A stretch of 28,646 nt of DNA from Chara braunii. Its lineage: Eukaryota > Streptophyta > Charophyceae > Charales > Characeae. Below the pieces are notes generated by a model that saw only the letters and a program-made list of their open reading frames with translations, was not told the DNA's origin and did no database searches. The stretch is taken from assembly GCA_003427395.1 (NCBI GenBank), contig BFEA01000103.1, positions 3,003,584 to 3,032,229 of the forward strand. Reading direction: 5' to 3'. Shown in pieces: positions 1-6,392 of the stretch (its first letter is position 1; each line of letters opens with the position of its first letter). The position numbers and the translations under genes were made by a program.

Positions 1-74
<74 letters not shown>
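1..74. repeat. (CT)n microsatellite
   Basis: Uninterrupted CT dinucleotide repeat of about 37 units running off the left edge of the window, so its true length is unknown. It has no coding meaning. Confidence 0.98.
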
Positions 75-76
<2 letters not shown>

Positions 77-599
77 ACCGAGCAGCGATAGTCACCGGTA
101 TGTGCTTGTTGAATGGCGATGGAAAGGCGTTGAAAACCGACGTGCGGAGTGGCGACGCAAACGCATGCAAAAACTGGCGAACCCATGCAATCACCACCTC
201 AGAAACTGGCCGGTGAGGGCCTTTTCCGACGGACGCGAAGCTTCGGGACAGACCGCTGCGTCAGCAGAACTGCAAAAAAAAATAGCTCACAGGATTCACA
301 GGCGGCGAAGAGCGACAAAAAAAACTCGTTGCACTTTCTCAAGTTCCCCAACAGAATTTACACCCCGAACGCCCCAAACGCCTCTTCTTTTTCCTACGGG
401 TCCGTGTGTCGGCCTCCGACCCCCCGTTGCTGGCGCTTTTGCCAGCGGGCCTGCGTCGTTTCGCTTCTAGTTCCATTGCCCGCTGCCCTGTTCCCACCTT
501 GCCCTCATCCCCACACCGGTTCCACTGCCCTGTTGGCTCCCTCCTGCAGTTTCCCTTGGGTCCGCGGTCGACGGTGTCGTCGGACCCTTTATATCTTTT
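75..599. other. Unassigned DNA, no gene recognised
   Basis: Several overlapping short open frames occur on both strands, but none shows a family motif or a convincing start. The second half (about 400-560) is pyrimidine-rich. The LINE similarity on the plus strand begins close to position 600, so this stretch is probably the flank into which the truncated LINE was inserted. Confidence 0.5.
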
Positions 600-1877
600 A
601 GTGGTATAGAGATAATTCCCCTAGACTGGATGAGAATCCTGAGAAATGGACTGAAGTTTATCCGAAATGACTGGGTATCCATCATCGATCAACAAGGGAT
701 AGTGGGAAATGTAATTGAAATCCGCAACACAAGGGATATTCTTATATTTATTTTTGATCTAGGGGAGAATGGTTTCCTCAAGGCGAGACCACAAAATCAC
801 ACGAGGTGGGTCAAAGTAAATAGAGTTTTCAGGATCAGGGTCCTTATGATTAAGGAAAGTTAGCTTGCTTTTCAGGATCAGGGTCCTTATGATTAAGGAA
901 AGTTGGCTTGCTTTAAAACCAGACACACCTATCTCTCATCTCCCTTTGCAACCGGTCTACTGGATCTGGTCCTCCTCAAATGGTGCAGGGCTTTCTTACG
1001 TAAGGACACTTCACACCCTGTGAGTGAAGTCTACCTATAGGATGCTTCGTCCTAAGATAAACCTAAAAGACAGAATAGAAGATCGTTGGATGAGGCATCT
1101 AAATGTAAGTAAAGAAGAATTGCACTTTATTAAGTGGTTCCACTCTATTAAATCCAGACTAACTAAAGTAGCATCGCTGCAATGGCAAATTGCCCATCGT
1201 TGTCTCCCTACAAACGGCTGGATCATCTATAGAACATCATTGGAACGAAAAGGAATAGCCCTTCCGTGGTGTAAGTTCTACAAATCAGCCTTCCCATCCA
1301 AACTCATACCGAAAACTTTAGAACACATTTTCTTGCGATGCCCGGGCTCAATTTGGCATGGTGGTGGTGGGATAGGATTTGGAGCCAGTTAGGAACATCC
1401 CTCTCTTGGCCCTGGAATTGGAAGGCCCTCCTCCTAGAATCCCGGAATCCGAACCAGGAAGATGCTTTCACTCTAAACCTATTCACAATCAGAAGGTGAG
1501 CGGTCATGTGGGCGATCTGGTTACGAAGGTGTAATCAGGAAATGGAAGGTGCTTGCCTAGATGACCCTGAATTCACCAATACTATCAGACAACAAATCCA
1601 AACAGAGATCAATATCAAATGGGAGTCCCTTAAGGAAAAATTACAATTTTTATCACTAGAAAAAAATATATTGCATCATATCGAAACATTCAATCAGAAC
1701 TGGCTTGGAGGGGACCGGGGAGGGAGATTGGGACGGGTGAAGTGGGAAGGAACAAAAGAGAACGCCGAAGAGGAGATCCCAAGGAACTACAGCTTGTCCT
1801 TCAATGACGGGAGCAACGTTGATCCTACTGTACCTTTAAGACCCCTGTCGGATTACCCTGATCCTTTCCCTCTCTAG
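600..1877 (+). pseudogene. LINE 'D': 5'-truncated L1 ORF2 C-terminal region, decayed
   Basis: Plus-strand remnant of the last third of an L1-type ORF2. Three frame segments (about 607-863, 1024-1392 and 1506-1877) line up in order with LINE A on the other strand. First comes the barrel-like region (IPLDW, then DWVSI, then FRIRVL). Next is the region leading to the zinc-finger-like zf-RVT (RWMRHLN, ASLQWQIAHRCLPTN, ALPWCKF, LEHIFLRCPG). Last is the conserved tail (WAIWLRRC, NWLGG, VDPTVPLRP, DPFPL). The second zinc-ligand Cys is Tyr (WCKFY). The copy is frame-shifted by a 43-bp duplication and again near 1380-1500. The endonuclease and RT are absent, as expected for 5' truncation during reverse transcription. 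It cannot encode a functional protein. The family assignment is secure; the exact 5' boundary (600-607) is not. Confidence 0.9.
827..912 (+). repeat. 43-bp tandem duplication inside LINE D
   Basis: The segment containing AGGATCAGGGTCCTTATGAT at 831 recurs at 874, a period of 43 bp. Because 43 is not a multiple of three, the duplication shifts the reading frame and explains the stop just after the first unit. Confidence 0.93.
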
Positions 1878-2009
1878 AACCTTTGCTTAGTTCCCAGGTC
1901 GTGGTATGCGTATGAATGCTCTGGAAAATTCCTTGCATTGTCTGTGAATGTTGGGGTCAACCTTTCTCAAGAACAAGTTTGATTAACTGCTAGGAAAATA
2001 GGGTTTTGC

Positions 2010-2139
2010 TCATCATAATTAGCATCATCATCATCATCATCATCATATTATCATCATCTTTAGGTTATTATCCAAGGAGTTCGTCATCACATCATCATCA
2101 TCGTAGTCATCATAGGGTGCTATGCGTCATCATCCTTAC

Positions 2140-2191
<52 letters not shown>

Positions 2192-2440
2192 GTCATCACC
2201 ATCATCATCATTACTGACATCACCATCATATCTTCATCATCATCATCATCATCATTATCAACATCACCATCATCATCGCTATCATCATTACTACCATCAT
2301 CATCATCATCATCAATTCGTAATCATTGGGGCTGTTGGTGCTGCTCTTTGGTAAGATCAGCATCATCTTTCCGTTTTCATCCTCCTCCTCCTCCTCCTCC
2401 TCCTCCTCCTCATCATCATCATCATCATCATCATCATCAG
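2010..2440. repeat. (ATC)n compound microsatellite with (CTC)n block
   Basis: About 430 bp dominated by ATC triplets, with interruptions and a pure CTC block at about 2380-2410. It lies about 130 bp past the stop of LINE D and may have grown from that element's 3' end. The Ile-, His- and Ser-rich open frames here are translations of the repeat and not genes. Confidence 0.95.
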
Positions 2441-3090
2441 CTTGTTTTCAATTAGATGTTGCTCTGTATCAGCAGGTGAGTTGGTTGTCACCATCATTCT
2501 CTTTATTATCGTCAGGGTGCTGTCCAGCGTCACCAATAAAATCCAACAACATCCAAGCGTATGATATTTTGGTAAGTGTGTCATCAATAACTGTAGTCGG
2601 CTGGATCGGATTGTTCCCGGAGGGCTGAACAGTGGGAAGGGGGTGGGGGGAGCTCTATCCTGCACGGGCATCGCAAGGTGGCGGGTGAATGTCTCAAAGA
2701 GGATAGGGGCGGAGTAGGGGGTTGCCTTATTCTGGGGCAGGGACTGTGGGTGGGTCCATCAGTCCCCGTGGAGGCGGAAATGGGCAAGGGGTGGGGGGGC
2801 ATGCTTTAGGTGGGAACTGCGTGCTCCTGGGGAAAGGGTGGGAGAGGATTGGTCCTATATTGGGGCCGAGGGAGAGTGAGTGACTCTCCTCGGCGGAGGT
2901 AGTATAGGGCTGAGGGGGAAGGGGTAGGGGGAAGGAGGGCCGATCTCTCTCGAAGAAATCTATCACCCAGTTTACTATAACTTTCCATTTGGTTGCCTCT
3001 CGAGGAGGTTGTAGGAATAGGTGCTATTTGGCAAGCCATCTGTGATCCTGCGAGGGGTGGTTAAAAAGTCGGTGGCCCTCGAAGACCGAT
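2441..3090 (+). other. G-rich non-coding stretch with a G-quadruplex motif
   Basis: No gene recognised. The plus strand is strongly G-rich from about 2630 to 2950. Positions 2914-2939 contain four runs of at least three G separated by short spacers (runs of 5, 4, 5 and 3), a canonical quadruplex pattern. The proline-rich minus-strand open frames are by-products of this composition. Confidence 0.55.
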
Positions 3091-3790
3091 GCTGGAGCAA
3101 CGCTGGCCGGAGCCGGAGCCAGGTGGCGCAACTCTGTGACCTAGCTTAGTGGGGGCGTGAGGCCTGGTAGAGAGCTCTGGGGGGCTGTTTGCGGGGGCAG
3201 TCCCAGTGGTCATCGGGGGTCGTAACAGGAGCAACGCTGGCCGGTGCTGGAGCAAGGTGGTGCAACTCTGTAACCTAACCTGATGGGAGCATGAGGCCTG
3301 GAAGAGCTTCGGTTCGTGCTAAAATTAACCATGCTGGTGGTGGTCGTAGGGGGATTGAATAGGTTTCACCTATCTGATTCCTGATGGGGACCCTTATTGA
3401 CACACATATTCTTTTGACTTGGTAGAGTCTGAATGGAAAAAAGTCAGTTGTTCTTATGAATGTTTTAAGACTTTAGGGTTTCTTAGGAATCCATCTTAGG
3501 CAGTTTTGATGCTGTTATACTCAATGATCTGTGGCCGTTCGATGCCAGAACGACGCTGGCCGGTGCTGGGGTGTTGCCCTGTAACCTGCTGATGCAGGAG
3601 CGTGAGGCCTGGTAGAGAGATCTGGGGATGCTTTGGGGTGGGCATCCCAAGGGACGACCAAGGGTTACTGCTGGGATGACGCTGGTGGGAGCTGGGGCGA
3701 GTTGTGTTGCCCTGTAACCCAGCAGGGTGGGGGCGTGAGGCCTGGAAGAACTCAGCAGGGAGTAAGACGGTGTTGGGAAGTCTTAAAGGG
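3091..3790 (+). repeat. Diverged tandem family, four units (about 120-140 bp)
   Basis: Units start near 3091, 3227, 3547 and 3670. Each carries (A/G)ACGCTGG near its start, then a variable GTTGC/GCAACTC-TGTAACC segment, and ends in G(C/T)GTGAGGCCTGG or GCATGAGGCCTGG (ends near 3168, 3301, 3612 and 3745). A weaker relative lies at about 17839-17900, containing GTGAGCTGTGCC then CCTGTAACCC. The units are too diverged to encode anything, and the gap between the second and third is about 320 bp. The ACGCTGG start resembles the 3' module further right, but that link is tentative. Confidence 0.75.
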
Positions 3791-3851
3791 TTTGTCAAGG
3801 AACCTGAGATTAGTGAGCATTCGTAGGACTCTGTTTCACAGTTTGTTCTCA

Positions 3852-3974
3852 GCCGAAGCCGGGTAATGGCCCCGGTATCTCAAATGTCCTCAAAAGACCT
3901 CAAATTTTCTCAATGATCTGTATAATTCAATATGGGACGCTGGGCCCNAAAAAAAAAAAAAAAAAAAAAAAAAA
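3852..3974 (+). mobile_element. LINE 3'-end remnant: conserved UTR block, module head, poly(A)
   Basis: The block at 3852-3879 (AAGCCGGGTAATGGCCCCGG core) is nearly the same as the minus-strand block at 4871-4898 in the LINE F 3' region. In both places a GGGAYGCTGG module head follows (here at 3934). The head is cut off after GGGCCC by an N at 3948, then 26 A residues follow. This could be the 3' end of LINE D, separated from it by the ATC tract and the tandem family, or of another LINE. The N means that part of the module may be missing from the assembly. Confidence 0.6.
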
Positions 3975-4072
3975 GAAGTGCTAGGAAGATACGTATATCT
4001 AGCGCCCTCTCAGGTTGAAGAGGCACAAGACTCAACACTCAGTTGCAGATTTCCCACTGGCACTGATCAGAA

Positions 4073-4095
4073 GGGACGCTGGGCCCGGTTCCCAG
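4073..4095 (+). repeat. Partial 3'-module head
   Basis: GGGACGCTGGGCCCGGTT plus a few bases, followed by about 35 bp and then a complete head at 4131. The same 'partial head, spacer, full head' order occurs in LINE C on the other strand (23726-23703, then 23653). Confidence 0.7.
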
Positions 4096-4130
4096 TTTGT
4101 GCTGTACCTCAGTCCTTCATTGTTTCTCAT

Positions 4131-4318
4131 GGGACGCTGGACCTGGTTTCCAACAGGTGCAGCTCCCCACCAATAGAATGGAGCCCCGATAAGTCAGATA
4201 GGAGTGCATGCTCGTATCATTACTCCTACCTGACGCCATGGGATTTGTTAAAACAAATAAACAAACAAACAAACAAGCAAACAAACAAACAAACAAACAA
4301 ACAAACAAACAAACAAAC
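4131..4318 (+). mobile_element. 3' module, long form, with (AAAC)n tail
   Basis: Begins GGGACGCTGGACCTGGTTTC, continues through GGTGCAGCTCCCCACC and ATAGAATGGAGC, and ends in an (AAAC)n tail (about 4251-4318). The 3' half contains GCTCGTATCA and CATGGGATTTG, which the minus-strand copy at 4707-4846 shares. A stem GGAGT/ACTCC replaces the GGCGGT/ACCGCC stem of the copies at 5545-5880. The oligo-A-type tail indicates spread by target-primed reverse transcription. It may be a SINE or the extreme 3' end of a LINE. Confidence 0.8.
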
Positions 4319-4393
4319 ACTCATACACAATACCCTTCTTGCAAACATTCATATGGAACTATGGACGCTAACACACTCTTGGTTTGCGTACAG

Positions 4394-4650
4394 GGCATGG
4401 TGTGCTCATTGTTGGTGACTTGGCTTCTTACGAAGGAGATTTTTGTGGGGATGAAATCACTGGCTATGGTGTGAAGACATGGAGAGGGCGGTCTGCACAG
4501 GCTAGGGAGTGCGTGTATTCCGGTCAGTTTCTGAAAGGGGAGATGCATGGGCAAGGAGTATTTTGGGGAGCTGATGGTGAGCATTATGAAGGCGAATGGA
4601 AATGCAACAAGAGAGAAGGCAAGTCTCAAGAAACTTGGCAGCATGTCTAA
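4394..4650 (+). CDS. MORN-repeat protein fragment, probably one exon
   Basis: An 85-codon frame free of stops, with three MORN motifs in series: YEGDF...GYGVKTW, YSGQF...HGQGVFW and YEGEWKCNKREGK. MORN repeats form a beta-rich scaffold that binds membranes or proteins; they occur in PIP kinases, in plastid-division factors and in flagellar or radial-spoke proteins. Which of these applies cannot be told from this piece. The frame enters right after a good 3' splice-site pattern (TTGGTTTGCGTACAG, ending 4393), and no in-frame ATG begins a sensible protein, so I treat it as an internal or terminal exon. The right end is open: either the TAA at 4648-4650 or a weak GT at 4623. It lies between repeats, as an exon with very long introns would. 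It could also be a gene fragment carried in by a transposon. Confidence 0.6.
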
Positions 4651-4706
4651 TCAGGAGTTGTGAAAACTGAAGGAAAGAATCTGATCCGAAACCGTACGAT
4701 TAGCAG

Positions 4707-4846
4707 TTTTTTTTTTTCTTTTTTTCTTTTTTTTTTTGCAAAATCCCATGCCGGGTGCTAGAGGGGGTGATACGAGCAGCCCGTTCTAACAGCGGCCGAT
4801 TTATTGGGGGTGAGCGACACCTGATGGAAACCGAGTCCAGCATCCC
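4707..4846 (-). mobile_element. 3' module at the end of LINE F
   Basis: Read on the minus strand it starts GGGATGCTGGACTCGGTTTC and passes GCTCGTATCA and CATGGGATTTTG. It ends in an A-rich tail (T-rich on the plus strand at 4707-4737, with a few C interruptions). It is the most diverged copy. It lies downstream of the LINE F coding remnant in the same orientation. Confidence 0.75.
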
Positions 4847-4851
4847 ATCCA

Positions 4852-5132
4852 TGAATCACCACGTAAGTCCAATACCGGGGCCATTAGCCGGCTTTGGCTA
4901 TCTATGAGGGCCAGCTAGCAGGGGCACACTACCTCTTCAGCCTGCTAGCCGCCTGATACTCCACATTTTCCAAGCTGTGGCCCTGCTCCCGGCCCGTCAA
5001 TGAAACACCATGTAAGTTGAAAACTGGGACCGCTGTATACACACGTCAGTTGGCAGGGGTCCTGCGGCCTCTTCATCCTGCTAGGTGCCTGATACACTAC
5101 ATTTCCCAGCTGAGGCCCTGCTTAGTCCGCCT
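4852..5132. repeat. 149-bp diverged tandem duplication
   Basis: Unit 1 starts at 4852 (TGAATCACCACGTAAGT) and unit 2 at 5001 (TGAAACACCATGTAAGT). Both go on through a GCTAGCAGGGG- or TTGGCAGGGG-like segment, CCTCTTCA.CCTGCTAG, GCCTGATAC and a GGCCCTGCT ending. The pair occupies the 3' region of LINE F, between its coding end and its 3' module. Confidence 0.8.
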
Positions 5133-5139
5133 CCTACCA

Positions 5140-5512
5140 CTGCATGTCCACCATAGAAAGGCGATGGGGCGGCAAGGGATCAGGGAAAGGGGATGCAGCG
5201 GAACCACTGGGTCCACCTTGGTCCAGTACTTGAGGGAAGTTGTGGCAGATGGTGTAGTCCATTCTGAACTCATCGTGACTGGCTCCGGGAGGTGGCCTTC
5301 CCATCGAATGCAGGCCATCCAATCCCCTTGCTCATTTCCCAGCCAAACCCCCGAGAATAGCCTGTGTTATATCGTTTTCATGTGGAAAAGACCCAACTGG
5401 ATTTTCACTTTCTGCCACCATGCCGTGAGTTCTTGCTCAACGTATTGTTTTACCATTTCTGTAACTTCCTCCACCTCTATGCATACACCTTCAATGGCGC
5501 ATCGTGTACACT
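5140..5512 (-). pseudogene. LINE 'F': C-terminal end of an L1 ORF2
   Basis: The minus-strand frame from about 5505 downward matches the ORF2 tail of LINEs A, C and D: RCAIEG, EMVKQYVEQEL, WLGNEQGDW, IRWEG and then YWTKVDPVVPLHPL. One in-frame TAA lies in the middle. A frameshift near the end moves the final FPDPLPPHRLS motif to another frame. Compared with LINE A it is clearly a different subfamily, because only the tail-motif residues and their spacing are kept. The 5' part of the element is missing. Downstream are the 149-bp duplication and a 3' module with poly(A). Confidence 0.85.
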
Positions 5513-5544
5513 AGAGGGCCCAACCGACTGCTCTCCTCCCCGTC

Positions 5545-5697
5545 TTTTTTTTTTTTTTTTTTTTTTTTTGAATAGCCTTTCGAAAACCCCCTCTCCCGGC
5601 GGTGGTGAGAGAACCGCCAGGATTGAGGGTTTCCCCGTTGGGCTGCTCCATCTATTGGTGGGGAGCTACACCTGCTAGGAACCAGGCCCAGCATCCC
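5545..5697 (-). mobile_element. Stand-alone 3' module (SINE-like), copy 1
   Basis: Minus-strand order: GGGATGCTGG head, GGTGTAGCTCCCCACC, ATAGATGGAGC, a perfect GGCGGT/ACCGCC stem, GGGTTTTCGAAAGGC, then a 25-nt A tail (T run on plus at 5545-5569). It is nearly identical to the next copy and shows no link to LINE coding sequence. It may be an active-type SINE or an extremely truncated LINE. Confidence 0.88.
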
Positions 5698-5728
5698 ATT
5701 GAAACATCTTGAGGCACAGGTTTGCCTG

Positions 5729-5880
5729 TTTTTTTTTTTGTTTTTTTTTTTTGAATAGCCTTTCGAAAACCCACTATCCCGGCGGTGGTGAGAGAACCGC
5801 CAGGATTGAGGGTTTCCCCGTTGGGCTGCTCCATCTATTGGTGGGGAGCTACACCTGCTGACAACCGGGCCCAGCGTCCC
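5729..5880 (-). mobile_element. Stand-alone 3' module (SINE-like), copy 2
   Basis: Second, almost identical module directly upstream of copy 1 on the minus strand, with its own A tail (T run at 5729-5752, one G interruption). Only about 31 bp separate its tail from the next head. That spacer resembles the sequences upstream of other heads (TGTGCCTCA then a TTTC-rich stretch), so the shared unit may begin about 30 bp before GGGACGCTGG. Confidence 0.88.
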
Positions 5881-6156
5881 TTAAGAAACAGACATGTGGC
5901 ACTGAGGGTACCTTTTGTTCAACAGGGCTGAAGAACTTTATATTCTCTACCCGGGGGGATTCCCGTTTTTCCCTGCGGCTGCAGCTATCTCCCTACACAT
6001 GTCGGAAAACCCATCCTCGGCAATAATACCTGCCCTGATTAGCAGCCCCCCTAGGTAGTAAACAGCAAGTATAGACAGATTGCAGTACTACCTCTTAAAA
6101 CCTCTTTAAACCTCTTTTAACCCGTTCTCTTTTTATTTAAGAGGCGAGACCTTACC
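5881..6156. other. Unassigned spacer
   Basis: I see no gene. A short run of three CCTCTT(T/A)AAA-like units lies at about 6091-6120. It separates the poly(A) end of LINE A from the tandem modules. Confidence 0.5.
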
Positions 6157-6241
6157 TTTTTTTTTTTTTTTTTATATATAAAACAACCGCTCCATCTATA
6201 GGTGGGGAGCTTCACCTGCTGGAAACCGGGTCCAGCGTCCC
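6157..6241 (-). mobile_element. 3' module, short form, at the 3' end of LINE A
   Basis: Minus strand: GGGACGCTGGACCCGGTTTC, then AGGTGAAGCTCCCCACC, ATGGAGC, about 15 nt, then A17 (T run on plus at 6157-6173). It follows the LINE A stop codon by about 150 bp in the same orientation and appears to end the element. Unlike the long forms, the A tail starts soon after GGAGC. Confidence 0.82.
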
Positions 6242-6392
6242 TTGAAATCATGAATAATATAAATACCCATTGAGTTGGATAAAAGTGTGCCTCTTCACCC
6301 CATAGGAGTGCCAGATCAAAACAACATCACCCTAGCACTTTTCCTTCATTATCTACCCTTCCTGAATTGCTGGAACATCCCTGGTCTCATAT

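Noticed and set aside
102-601. Two overlapping plus-strand frames near the left edge
   Set aside because: They overlap in different frames with no motif, and the composition is driven by pyrimidine-rich DNA.
2006-2455. Open frame rich in Ile, Ser and His
   Set aside because: It is a direct translation of the (ATC)n and (CTC)n microsatellite.
4251-4318. Regularly spaced short repeats that might suggest a CRISPR array
   Set aside because: It is a pure (AAAC)n tail with no spacers, in a eukaryotic retroposon.
5000-5132. GTAAGT sites at about 4863 and 5011 as splice donors for the MORN exon
   Set aside because: They are the same position in a tandem duplication on the LINE F 3' region, so they are most likely chance matches, and no open frame leads into them.
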